Assembly: GCF_000145035.1 (NCBI RefSeq)
Contig: NC_014387.1
Span: forward strand, 1,850,001 to 1,914,000
DNA from: Butyrivibrio proteoclasticus B316
Lineage (GTDB): Bacteria; Bacillota; Clostridia; Lachnospirales; Lachnospiraceae
Direction of reading: 5' to 3'
Length of the DNA: 64,000 bases
The position numbers and the translations under genes are program-made. A model generated the notes under the pieces. The model had not been told where the DNA came from. It ran no database searches and saw only the letters and a list, made by a program, of their open reading frames with translations. This document shows positions 35,901 to 43,364 of this stretch, one piece after another (the first letter of the stretch is position 1; each line of letters starts with the position of its first letter).

Positions 35901-37180
35901 GATTTTTTCCTCCCCTTGCCTGTAATCATTTCAAGTATCTTATCGTCCTCATAAAACCTACAGGATGTATATGTCCTTAGCTTATTGGAGTTTGTAATTA
36001 TTGGAACAGAATGTACAAGCGGATTATCGCAGTACATAAGTGGGCAGATATAACTAAGAGTGAGCTTTATCTCTTCTGCCATGCTTTCTTCTTTAGTCCC
36101 CTTGATCTCTTTTAAGACGCCGGGAGCCGCTGTGAGTACTGTTGGAATGACAGTAGTCCTTCTGCCATTTTTCTTAACTTCTTCATAAATATCATGTATC
36201 CAGCCTATAAGCTCATTTTTTGACAGATGCGGACATCCAATAAAGCACATCTTAGGCTTGGCATCCACATTTTTCCAAATAACAGGATAGCTGTCAATGA
36301 CTCTTTGAATCTCGGCATCATCTATTACATATGTTTTGGCATCATCAGCTATAATGCTCTCTCCAAGCTCTTTGGCCTCAGGAGTAAGCTTATCTATATG
36401 ATATAGTCCTACTGCACCATTTGAAGCTGTAGCTGCGCCGAAGTTCTTGAGATAGTCACAAACATCCGGTGTCAGCTCTGTCCCAAGAAATTCAGAAAGG
36501 CCATATACATATGGAACATCCTCCATAACCTTCATTCCGATAGCTGAGCCAAGGACCTGCGCAGGCGGAAGCTTTTTGGTCTTAACTTCCACTTTCCAGG
36601 TAGCTTTTCTTCCCTCGTCAGTTAGAAGTCCAAATTTAGGAACGCAGCCCAAAATAGAACCAAAGAGTTCTATAATACCTGAATTTCTGTTGCACCTTGC
36701 GCCCAAAACTGAATTGGCATAAACAACTGCAGATGACTCAGCCCAGCTAAGTATGTCACCTTTCCCCGGCTTATTTCCCTGCTCATCAAAATAACAAGCG
36801 CAGGAAAAGCCATCTTTACTCATAAGTCCCAGCTTATCAAGCTGCTTCTCATATCTCTTTTGCTCTGAATACATAAACTTGTAAAATACAATATCCTGTA
36901 CAAGTCCGGACGGAACATTCTTATCAAGAGGTCTTGGATCCATAGTGAATTTCTGTTTGGAAACGACACCTGCACTGATAAGCTCGTCCATAAGCTTGTA
37001 AACCGGATCAATTACCTTTAGTCCAAAGCTTGTAACAAGATGGCCATATTTACCCGTAACTTCAGCCATTTCTTCCGCTCCGAAGAGTTCTCCATAGCGG
37101 ACTAGTGTCTCCATGATCTTGGCGTAGGTTTCCCCCTTTTTTCCATCATAAATTTCCTGCTGTTCTTTTGTTAGTTTCAT
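35897..37180 (-). CDS. Aconitase X large (catalytic) subunit
   Basis: The 427-residue catalytic subunit of the AcnX dehydratase family opens MKLTKEQQEIYDGKKGETYA, typical of the family. Cysteines expected to hold an iron-sulfur or metal centre appear in GARCNRNSG, CFIGCPHLS and TSCRFYED. Residues AVGLYHIDKLTPEA form another conserved block. The ATG at 37180 stands 5 nt after GGAGG; the ATG at 37201 lies before it and lacks a site. Cis-3-hydroxyproline dehydratase is the likeliest bacterial activity, but no other hydroxyproline gene lies nearby, so the pathway is open. Confidence 0.87.
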   Translation of the reverse strand: MKLTKEQQEIYDGKKGETYAKIMETLVRYGELFGAEEMAEVTGKYGHLVTSFGLKVIDPVYKLMDELISAGVVSKQKFTMDPRPLDKNVPSGLVQDIVFYKFMYSEQKRYEKQLDKLGLMSKDGFSCACYFDEQGNKPGKGDILSWAESSAVVYANSVLGARCNRNSGIIELFGSILGCVPKFGLLTDEGRKATWKVEVKTKKLPPAQVLGSAIGMKVMEDVPYVYGLSEFLGTELTPDVCDYLKNFGAATASNGAVGLYHIDKLTPEAKELGESIIADDAKTYVIDDAEIQRVIDSYPVIWKNVDAKPKMCFIGCPHLSKNELIGWIHDIYEEVKKNGRRTTVIPTVLTAAPGVLKEIKGTKEESMAEEIKLTLSYICPLMYCDNPLVHSVPIITNSNKLRTYTSCRFYEDDKILEMITGKGRKKS

Positions 37181-37332
37181 ACACCCCTCCAATAAATGCA
37201 CATATCATTTATTCGCTACATTTTATTGATTCACTATAAAACGTAAATTTGCCTGTAATTAATTATATTTTTTGAAACTCCCTAATTCAAGGCTGTTTAC
37301 GGGCATTTGAATATTTATTTTACAGTTCTTTT

Positions 37333-37372
37333 TTATGCTATAGGAATTTCGGAGAAATATCCTATAGCATAA
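37333..37372. repeat. 40-nt palindromic repeat, copy 2
   Basis: Same length and core (GGAATTTCGGAGAAAT) as 5981-6020. The outer arms TTATGCTATAGGA / TCCTATAGCATAA pair perfectly. The A-to-C change in the left arm relative to copy 1 is matched by T-to-G in the right arm. Confidence 0.75.
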
Positions 37373-37418
37373 AAATCGATCAGCAGGTATGCATATAGGG
37401 GTTGCATACCTGCTGATC
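37373..37418 (-). terminator. Strong hairpin terminator after the 59-codon gene
   Basis: A perfect 16-bp stem (37378-37393 with 37403-37418; GATCAGCAGGTATGCA and its complement) with a 9-nt loop, followed on the minus strand by GATTTTTA. It lies 33 nt after the small gene's stop and borders the 40-nt palindrome. Confidence 0.82.
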
Positions 37419-37451
37419 TTTGGAGGTGATGTATTAAATAGGGAGAACGCG

Positions 37452-37631
37452 TTACATCATAGTTAAATATGCCGAAACTATTGCGGCACCTGTGAGCAAA
37501 AGAGTTGAAGTAATGCTCTTTATTATTATTTCGAGTTGCCTGGGGTCTTTGTATCTGCCACCAATCATCATGGCAGTTATGGTCTTAGGCCCTCTGGATA
37601 TAACTACTTCTTTTGTGTATGAATGCCTCAT
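37452..37631 (-). CDS. 59-residue small membrane protein
   Basis: A short gene supported by AAGGAG 8-9 nt before the ATG, a clean stop and a strong terminator downstream. The peptide has a basic soluble N-terminal half (MRHSYTKEVVISRGPKTITA, then a GGRYKDPRQ turn) and a C-terminal hydrophobic helix (about residues 38-58). No family was recognised. It is flanked by the DUF4097 operon terminator upstream and by the palindromic repeat downstream, and is probably transcribed alone. Confidence 0.6.
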   Translation of the reverse strand: MRHSYTKEVVISRGPKTITAMMIGGRYKDPRQLEIIIKSITSTLLLTGAAIVSAYLTMM

Positions 37632-37794
37632 GTTAGTCTCTCCTTTTATCTCTTGCTATCCGGATACAACATGTAGTAGTTCATGAAATAATTATATACC
37701 ATATATTCTAAAAAATGGATAAACTGTATATGAATTTTTGATAACTATATATTGATATTTCAAATTAGAATACCACAACATTTAGAACATAAAC

Positions 37795-37838
37795 AATAAA
37801 AGAGCCGGAAACCAAGTAAATACCAAGCTTCCGGCTTA
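37795..37838 (-). terminator. Intrinsic terminator of the PadR operon
   Basis: The stem AGCCGGAA / TTCCGGCT (37803-37810 with 37831-37838) is followed by CTTTTATT on the minus strand, about 10 nt after the DUF4097 stop. Confidence 0.75.
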
Positions 37839-37846
37839 CAGATCTA

Positions 37847-38563
37847 TTATTTAATTTTCACATTGCCGAGTGAACATTTTATCTTAATTGATCCTTCGCT
37901 TCCTGTCTGCACATAATTGTTACTATACTTATCAGAACCTATCTCTATATCACCCAAAGAGGCGCTTGCTCCAATAGAATAGTTCTTGATATCACCGTCA
38001 ACCCCAATCTCAACATTGCCAAGATTAGCAACAATATCAATATCTTTGCAGCTACATTCATCAATCTTAACATCACCAAGATTTGCTTCTACTCGCAATT
38101 TTCCGGTTTCAATCTTCTCTGACTTAACACTTCCAAGATCAATAACGAGTTTTACCTCTTTAGCCTTGAGATGACCAAGGTCAGTATCTCCAATAGCATT
38201 AACAAGTTTAAAAACGTTAATTTCAGCATTCCTGGGAATATATACAGTCAGTTCATTTTCATCTGAAATCTGCCTTTTCTTTGGCTTATACTCCGGCTGG
38301 ATTATTGAAAAAGTTTTGCTGTTCTCATCATAAGTACATTCAGGGCAAAGTTTTTCAGAGCCCTCATATTCTACCGCAAAAGAATCTCCCTCTTTTACCT
38401 CAAGATTCAATAATGATGCAGAAATTGTAATGTTCTCAGCCGAAGTTCCAAAATCTTGCTGATATTCAGTTTTATTGTCCTGTGGAAGTAAGTATTTATA
38501 AACTCCGTAGCAAACAGCAGCTATAGTTACTATGACCAAAACAAACGAAAGCAAATTTTTCAT
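37847..38563 (-). CDS. DUF4097-type beta-helical surface protein
   Basis: The 238-residue protein has one N-terminal transmembrane helix (residues 4-22) and an extracytoplasmic domain made of repeated beta strands, with the recurring pattern LGDVKI / LGNVEIG / LGDIEIG / LGNVKIK through residues 140-238. This is the DUF4097/LiaG-like fold, often part of envelope-stress operons. It is the third gene after padR and the HAAS membrane protein, with 5 nt between stop and start, and ends at its own terminator. Its role is inferred to be sensing or adhesion at the envelope. Confidence 0.78.
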   Translation of the reverse strand: MKNLLSFVLVIVTIAAVCYGVYKYLLPQDNKTEYQQDFGTSAENITISASLLNLEVKEGDSFAVEYEGSEKLCPECTYDENSKTFSIIQPEYKPKKRQISDENELTVYIPRNAEINVFKLVNAIGDTDLGHLKAKEVKLVIDLGSVKSEKIETGKLRVEANLGDVKIDECSCKDIDIVANLGNVEIGVDGDIKNYSIGASASLGDIEIGSDKYSNNYVQTGSEGSIKIKCSLGNVKIK

Positions 38564-38568
38564 GATAA

Positions 38569-39576
38569 TTATCTCCTCTCTGAAAGCAGAATCCTCTCAA
38601 GTGGCTTTCTGATAATTCCGGCTATAATCCAGATAATCCATGTTGATCCCCAGTTAAAAGATGAAAAGCTGACTATAAGGTATATGCAAAGCACTATTTT
38701 CCAATACATTGACATGAAATCTTTAGCAAAATTATTAACGTAATTCTTTCTCTCTTTTACTACAGGCTCATAATTTCCTGCTATAGTGTCCACATCATTA
38801 AGAGAAAGGATCTTGGAATATGCTGCATCCTTGGCTGATGACATAAGAATAAACATAACTCCTATTCCAACACCTACAAATATAAATGCAGGGCCAAGTC
38901 CATCTGAAAGTATATTGATTGGTGACTGGAAAATAGTCTCAAATACGATTACCGGAATGAAACTGATGATACACAGCATAATACCAATTGTAAGAAACAA
39001 TCCTCTGGTCATCTGATTCTCATCCTTGGACCTTGCAACAGCTTCAGCCGTAGCGTAATCAATACTGCAGAGCTCTTTATCAAGGAATTTCCATTCATTA
39101 TTGATAAACGCCGAGAAAATAATTGCTCCAACACCAATAGCAACGCATATAAACAAAAGTAAAACCCCGATCATTACAAGATTGCCTACGCCAATTGCAT
39201 CACCCATAGCACTAAAGATAATCGGTCCAACAGGAGCAAGAATGCACATCATAGTACCAAATGCCAGGATAAATCTGCGTCTTGTACAATCAGCAACATA
39301 ATTTATAACTTCAGATGTAGTAAGAATTCTCCTGTCTACAGAAGCACTCTCCTGATTGATCACCTGATCAATACCAAGGCTCTCAGCAAGCTCATCAAAA
39401 TTGCCAAATTCTGATATAACAATTCCAACTGCCTCGTTCTCAGGCTTACCCTCTGCGATGAGTTCGCTATACTTATCTTCCATCATGGAAAAGAGCTCAT
39501 CCTTGGCATTCTTAACCTCAACTGTATTTGGTAAATTAGCAAACATTGTTTCCAAATAATTCTTAATTGTTTCCAT
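38569..39576 (-). CDS. HAAS/DUF1700-domain membrane protein
   Basis: The N-terminal ~70 residues (ETIKNYLETMFANLPN... with FDELAESLGI) form the HAAS/DUF1700 signalling helix bundle that partners PadR-type regulators. About six transmembrane helices follow (from about residue 108 to 330), with a soluble loop around residues 165-190. The ATG at 39576 lies 10 nt after AGGAG; a GTG at 39582, overlapping the padR stop, is an alternative giving two more residues. In this family the membrane protein is thought to be controlled by, or to control, the adjacent PadR. Confidence 0.8.
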   Translation of the reverse strand: METIKNYLETMFANLPNTVEVKNAKDELFSMMEDKYSELIAEGKPENEAVGIVISEFGNFDELAESLGIDQVINQESASVDRRILTTSEVINYVADCTRRRFILAFGTMMCILAPVGPIIFSAMGDAIGVGNLVMIGVLLLFICVAIGVGAIIFSAFINNEWKFLDKELCSIDYATAEAVARSKDENQMTRGLFLTIGIMLCIISFIPVIVFETIFQSPINILSDGLGPAFIFVGVGIGVMFILMSSAKDAAYSKILSLNDVDTIAGNYEPVVKERKNYVNNFAKDFMSMYWKIVLCIYLIVSFSSFNWGSTWIIWIIAGIIRKPLERILLSERR

Positions 39577-39578
39577 AG

Positions 39579-39914
39579 TCACTTATCTCCTCTGATAAAC
39601 TTCTCAATAACCTCTTTAGTCAAATTCCACTCTGCGCATTTCTCAGCGTAGTAGTCTCTCCCCAACTGCGTAATTCGGTAATAGGTTCTCTTCTTGCCAT
39701 TCTCTGCATTCTGGCTATAGGACTCGATATATCCGTTCTTCTCCATTCTGGTGAACGCTGAATATAAGGTTGTCTCTTTAATTATGTATTTCTCTTCAGA
39801 TAATGATCTTATCTTCTTGGAAATCTCATAGCCATAGGAAGGTTCTTCCAGCAGGATGAAGAGAATGATCGTGTCATTATACCCTCTAATGACATCACTG
39901 CTGATCTCTATCAT
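39579..39914 (-). CDS. PadR family transcriptional regulator
   Basis: The 111-residue protein is a short PadR with a winged-helix domain: LFILLEEPSYGYEISKKI, then IKETTLYSAFTRMEKNGYIES (recognition helix) and the wing KKRTYYRITQLGRDYYAE. A dimerisation helix closes the protein. It overlaps the HAAS gene start, so the two are coupled. Its promoter carries a 14-bp tandem array that is the likely autoregulatory operator. Confidence 0.9.
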   Translation of the reverse strand: MIEISSDVIRGYNDTIILFILLEEPSYGYEISKKIRSLSEEKYIIKETTLYSAFTRMEKNGYIESYSQNAENGKKRTYYRITQLGRDYYAEKCAEWNLTKEVIEKFIRGDK

Positions 39915-39950
39915 TCAGTTAGCATCTCCTTTCCGGATAATAATATGTCT

Positions 39951-40028
39951 GTCGTACTATGTCTGACATACTATGATTGTCGTAGTACATCTGACGTAGT
40001 AAATATACCACGGCAGTCGTAGTATGTC
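39951..40028 (-). promoter_or_regulatory. Tandem 14-bp operator array at the padR promoter
   Basis: Units starting GWCRTASTA occur at 39951, 39965, 39979 and 39993, exactly 14 bp apart, with a further copy at 40016 (offset 23). Degenerate similarity extends to 39937. ATGTCTGACAT (39959-39969) is a palindromic junction of two units and resembles the ATGT/ACAT pattern of PadR operators. The array runs from the -35 element to beyond the -10 element. Confidence 0.75.
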
Positions 40029-40030
40029 AA
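40002..40030 (-). promoter_or_regulatory. Sigma-A promoter of the padR operon
   Basis: Minus strand TTGACA (40025-40030) and TATATT (40002-40007) with a 17-nt spacer; both elements are interleaved with the 14-bp array. Confidence 0.85.
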
Positions 40031-40054
40031 CAGTATTTGTAAAAAAATATACGA

Positions 40055-40105
40055 AAAATAAAACACCTATTTCAAAGCACGTAAAAGTGCCCGAAAATAG
40101 GTGTT
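40055..40105 (-). terminator. Intrinsic terminator of folT
   Basis: A long stem AAACACCTATTTC / GAAAATAGGTGTT (40061-40073 with 40093-40105) with an inner GCAC/GTGC hairpin, followed by a T-rich tract on the minus strand. It lies 34 nt after the folT stop. Confidence 0.83.
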
Positions 40106-40138
40106 CTGCATCAAAAACTTTTTATCAGTATTTTAAAA

Positions 40139-40702
40139 TTATTTGTCAAAAAACGGCTTGATCGTTGTCCTGACCGCTGTAAGCATTATGAACATAATGG
40201 CTGTATCAACAGGAAGCATTACAGCATTGGAAACGATCCTGCCAGGAAGAATAGCTGCTATAGCCTGTCCATATAAGAGATTCAGCCACAATGTGTTAAG
40301 CACAAGGTTACATACAATCTTGACCGTAAGCTGAGCAGCAATTACTCTCCACAGCTTAACAGGCTTATTATAAGTAAATAACCCATAAATAATTGCGCCA
40401 ACCATAGCTGTAATAGTAAAGCCAGGGAAGAAATCCCCATCACCGGATAAAAACCACTTAACAACATCCATTGTTCCGCCAAATATAGCTCCGATCCATG
40501 GTCCAAAAAGATAATCAACAACCTGATTAGGAAGTCCGGAAAAGCCAATCCTGATATACGGTCCAAATTTGATAGTAGCAACGTAGCCGAGAACAATTGC
40601 GAGTGCTCCCATCATTCCGCAAAACGTAAGGACTTTAGTCTCTTTGAGTCTGCTGATCGATGCGAATGTGTTTGTGTGAGTTGCGATAGATTTTTGTGAC
40701 AT
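40139..40702 (-). CDS. folT: ECF transporter S component, folate type
   Basis: The 187-residue protein has about six helices, with FCGMMGALAIVLGY, the substrate-loop region IRIGFSGLPNQVVDYLFGPW and FFPGFTITAMVGAIIYG; this layout is that of FolT-type ECF substrate-binding subunits. It would team with a shared ECF energy module encoded elsewhere. The upstream tetrahydrofolate riboswitch independently supports folate as the substrate. The frame continues upstream of 40702 through the riboswitch, but GGAGG 7 nt before the ATG at 40702 marks the start. Confidence 0.9.
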   Translation of the reverse strand: MSQKSIATHTNTFASISRLKETKVLTFCGMMGALAIVLGYVATIKFGPYIRIGFSGLPNQVVDYLFGPWIGAIFGGTMDVVKWFLSGDGDFFPGFTITAMVGAIIYGLFTYNKPVKLWRVIAAQLTVKIVCNLVLNTLWLNLLYGQAIAAILPGRIVSNAVMLPVDTAIMFIMLTAVRTTIKPFFDK

Positions 40703-40763
40703 AATAATACCTCCTTTGCAGTTTCCTTCAACCACATCAGAGGCATAAATATCGATATCTTTG

Positions 40764-40863
40764 ATGTAGCAGCGGGATGCGACACTAGAACCGCGGGTCA
40801 AAACCCTTCGTCCAAATAGCAACTCCCTGTCTATCTGGCACTTAACGCTGTAGCGTCTACTCT
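40764..40863 (-). promoter_or_regulatory. Tetrahydrofolate (THF-I) riboswitch upstream of folT
   Basis: The minus strand reads GTAG, GCGTTAAGTG, GGGAGTTGC, GGACGAA, CGCGGT and GCATCCCGCTGCTAC in this order, matching the conserved core of the class I THF aptamer with a closing GTAG/CTAC stem. The aptamer ends about 60 nt before the folT start; control of ribosome access is likely since GGAGG lies downstream. Confidence 0.9.
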
Positions 40864-40956
40864 GCATAAACATTTTTTATTTGACATCATAATACATTAT
40901 AAGCAATATAATTGCAATATTTTCTTTAGCAATTATTACTGATCACAACATACTCA

Positions 40957-41616
40957 CTCCGCGTCACGGCCCGCCTGCAGGGACATAAGCGATTCGCAAA
41001 GAGGCATTTTTGCGCCTTTGTGAGTGCCGGGTTATTTCATGAGCCTCACAAATTCAGCCCGATATTCTAGCTTTGGCTCAACTGTCTGAACATTCGACGG
41101 CCCTTTTATCCACGCAGTGTTATTGCCTGCTCGTCACTGACAAAGGCAGATTTTCTTAGATGTTTCCGCATTTTTTCTTTTATTGATGCATGCTCAGCAA
41201 AACTTGCAGGACGGATAAGAAATCTACTAAATGAAAATGACAAAGCTCGCAATAGCGAGCGTATTAAAAAGAGAAGAACTCAATCTTTCAAGTAAACTTG
41301 AAGAAGTTGAGTTCTTCTCTTTTTATAGATGCTACGCATCATATGTCATTTTCATATTTTCAAAACTAACGCTCCGTCCTGCTTCAAACAAAGCTTCGCA
41401 TGCATCGTGAAAAAATGCTATGGAAACATTAGAAAATCGCCTTTGCCATCTCAGACTCGCATGCAACAACATCTGCTTGAAACCAGGCCGAGGATGTGAG
41501 TACTTTGAGCCATAGAATAGACGGCTGAATTTTTAAGGCCATGAAATCCCGGCAGGAGTGGCAAAAAAATGCCTCTTGCGCGAGCGTAATAACCTGCGGC
41601 GGGTCGTGACGCGGAG
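40957..41616. repeat. Giant imperfect palindrome (~660 bp), possible mobile element or paired ncRNA genes
   Basis: Two diverged arms of about 330 nt are inverted copies over their whole length. Matching blocks, outermost first, are 40957-40981 with 41593-41616 (CTCCGCGTCACG...), 40995-41016 with 41560-41580 (AGAGGCATTTTT), 41023-41045 with 41536-41557, 41052-41060 with 41522-41530, 41161-41168 with 41421-41428 (ATGTTTCC), GATGCATGC / GCATGCATC, GCAGGACGG / CCGTCCTGC, and ATGAAAATGACA / TGTCATTTTCAT. The axis lies near 41287-41302 inside a terminator-like hairpin. A direct repeat GCAATTA (40929-40935 and 41638-41644) flanks the palindrome at 21 nt on both sides; the right copy includes the gpsA stop. 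No convincing gene lies inside. Confidence 0.85.
41264..41326. terminator. Central bidirectional terminator-like hairpin of the palindrome
   Basis: An 18-bp perfect stem of AAAAAGAGAAGAACTCAA and its complement (41266-41283 with 41307-41324), with inner palindrome TTCAAGTAAACTTGAA (41287-41302). T tracts follow the stem on both strands, so transcripts entering from either side should stop here. Flanking small hairpins lie at 41245-41260 and 41329-41341. Confidence 0.8.
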
Positions 41617-41641
41617 ATAATCCATGAATAATAACCGGCAA

Positions 41642-42664
41642 TTACCAATCGAGGTTGCTGCTCTCGATCTTTTTATCTCTGATCATCAGATCATTAAGTG
41701 CTTCAGCTGGTGACTTGCCCTCAAAAAGGACCTGATTAACTGCTGTGACGATTGGCATCTCAACTTCATATTTTTCTGCAAGAAGTCTGGCAGCCTTAGC
41801 ACTGTATACGCCTTCTACTACCATCTTAACCTCATCCATAGCTTCCTGCATGGATTTACCCTGTCCAATAAGAATTCCTGCTCTTCTGTTTCTGGAATGC
41901 ATAGAAGCACAGGTTACTATAAGATCTCCGATTCCTGAAAGGCCGCTGAAAGTTTCAAATTTACCTCCCATAGCCATTCCAAGTCTTCCGATCTCTGCAA
42001 TACCTCTGGTAATCAGAGCCGCCTTGGCATTATCTCCAAGTCCGTATCCATCAGCAATACCTGCTGCAAGAGCAATGACATTCTTAAGAGCAGCACCTAT
42101 TTCTATGCCAAGCATATCCGGGCTGATATATACCCTGAAAACATTACTCATAAAGACATTCTGAACAAGCCTTGCTGTTTCCTTGTCAAATGCTCCCACT
42201 ACAATTGAAGTCGGCATTCCCTTTCCAACCTCCTCAGCATGAGAAGGACCTGACATTACACAAACCTGACATCCCGGGATTTCATCAAGAATTACATCAG
42301 ACATAACCATAAGGCTCTGTTCCTCAATTCCCTTAGAGCAGTTTACAATGATCTGCTGATGCTCATCATTGCCATCAACAAATGGTGCCATAAGCTTAAC
42401 AGTCTCTCTCATATGAGCAGAGGGAACAACAAGCACAATAAGGTCCTTATTTCTGACAGCTTCCTCCATGTTGCAAGTAAACACAACAGAATCATCAAGA
42501 ATCACTCCAGGAAGCTTATCTTCGTTGCCGTGATATGCCTTTAATTTATCTACAGTCTCCTGCCTTCTGGACCATACAGTAACCTTATGTCCGTTATTTC
42601 TAAGCAAATATGCAAGTGCAATGCCCCAACTGCCCGCACCTACTATGCCTATCTCTTTTTCCAA
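41642..42664 (-). CDS. gpsA: Glycerol-3-phosphate dehydrogenase [NAD(P)+]
   Basis: The enzyme reduces dihydroxyacetone phosphate to sn-glycerol 3-phosphate for phospholipid synthesis. It has 340 residues with the N-terminal Rossmann motif GIVGAGSWGIALA, VMSGPSHAEEVGKG near residue 138, the catalytic-lysine region GAALKNVIALAAGI near residue 190, and RGIAEIGRLGMAMGG. It lies 15 nt downstream of plsY, which uses its product, and they are probably in one operon with der. Its stop codon falls in the 7-bp repeat bounding the giant palindrome. Confidence 0.95.
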   Translation of the reverse strand: MEKEIGIVGAGSWGIALAYLLRNNGHKVTVWSRRQETVDKLKAYHGNEDKLPGVILDDSVVFTCNMEEAVRNKDLIVLVVPSAHMRETVKLMAPFVDGNDEHQQIIVNCSKGIEEQSLMVMSDVILDEIPGCQVCVMSGPSHAEEVGKGMPTSIVVGAFDKETARLVQNVFMSNVFRVYISPDMLGIEIGAALKNVIALAAGIADGYGLGDNAKAALITRGIAEIGRLGMAMGGKFETFSGLSGIGDLIVTCASMHSRNRRAGILIGQGKSMQEAMDEVKMVVEGVYSAKAARLLAEKYEVEMPIVTAVNQVLFEGKSPAEALNDLMIRDKKIESSNLDW

Positions 42665-42679
42665 AATAGTCTCTCCTAA

Positions 42680-43363
42680 TCAGTCAATCTTATTTTTCTT
42701 GAAAACGTAAGTCTTTCTCTCCTGGCCTGCAAAAAGCTTCTTGATATTGCCTCTGTGCTGATAAAAAGCAAGGATCGTAAGTAGTGCAACAATAATATAA
42801 ACTTCTATAAGAGCTCCCTGAGGAAGTGCTCCAAATAGTCCCATCTGACCATAAATAACTGTCATGATAAGAAGCGCAGTGTAATAGAAAAGGCTGCACA
42901 CTGATACTATATGAAAAAGATTAAACGGAAGGAAAAAAGATACTACTCCCATAAGAATAAACAGCCATGTAAACTGAATTCCAAGATAAATTGTGTAACC
43001 GGCTGTGCATGCAATCCCCTTACCGCCCTTGAAACGAAGTGTTACAGGAAAGTCATGACCAAGAACAGCTCCTGCTGCAGTATATGTCATGAACAGAATA
43101 ATATAATCAGGATTGCTTCTGCCAAAAAGAAGGTATGTGATGAAAATAGCTATCATACACTTGAGCATATCTCCAAGAAGAACTATGCCTCCTGCCTTGG
43201 GGCCTAAAACTCTGAGTGTATTAGTTGTTCCGGCGTTGCCACTTCCAACTTTTCTGATGTCTACCCCTTTTAATCTGCCATAAAAAACAGCTGTCTGGAT
43301 CATTCCAAAAATGTATCCAATGGTAATGCAAATTAACCTCTCCACCAACAAACCAAGTTCCAT
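42680..43363 (-). CDS. plsY: Glycerol-3-phosphate acyltransferase (acyl-phosphate dependent)
   Basis: PlsY transfers an acyl chain from acyl-phosphate to glycerol 3-phosphate, the first step of phosphatidic acid formation. The 227-residue membrane protein has about five to six helices and the three PlsY motifs: VGSGNAGTTNTLR (residues 40-52), GHDFPVTLRFKGGKGIA (about 101-117) and the C-terminal YQHRGNIKKL. It starts 1 nt after der and is followed by gpsA. Confidence 0.94.
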   Translation of the reverse strand: MELGLLVERLICITIGYIFGMIQTAVFYGRLKGVDIRKVGSGNAGTTNTLRVLGPKAGGIVLLGDMLKCMIAIFITYLLFGRSNPDYIILFMTYTAAGAVLGHDFPVTLRFKGGKGIACTAGYTIYLGIQFTWLFILMGVVSFFLPFNLFHIVSVCSLFYYTALLIMTVIYGQMGLFGALPQGALIEVYIIVALLTILAFYQHRGNIKKLFAGQERKTYVFKKNKID

Positions 43364-43364
43364 A

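Noticed and set aside
37492-37686. 64-codon plus-strand open frame
   Set aside because: It is the antisense of the better supported 59-residue minus-strand gene and lacks a ribosome site.
39937-40028. CRISPR-like array
   Set aside because: Units are 14 bp, contiguous and overlap a promoter, without spacers; they are operators.
40703-40873. N-terminal extension of folT upstream of 40702
   Set aside because: The sequence is the THF riboswitch and leader; GGAGG marks the ATG at 40702.
41429-41641. 70-codon open frame on the minus strand inside the giant palindrome
   Set aside because: It lies wholly in the right arm, whose inverted copy does not keep the frame open equally. Its composition follows the palindrome, and there is no ribosome site.
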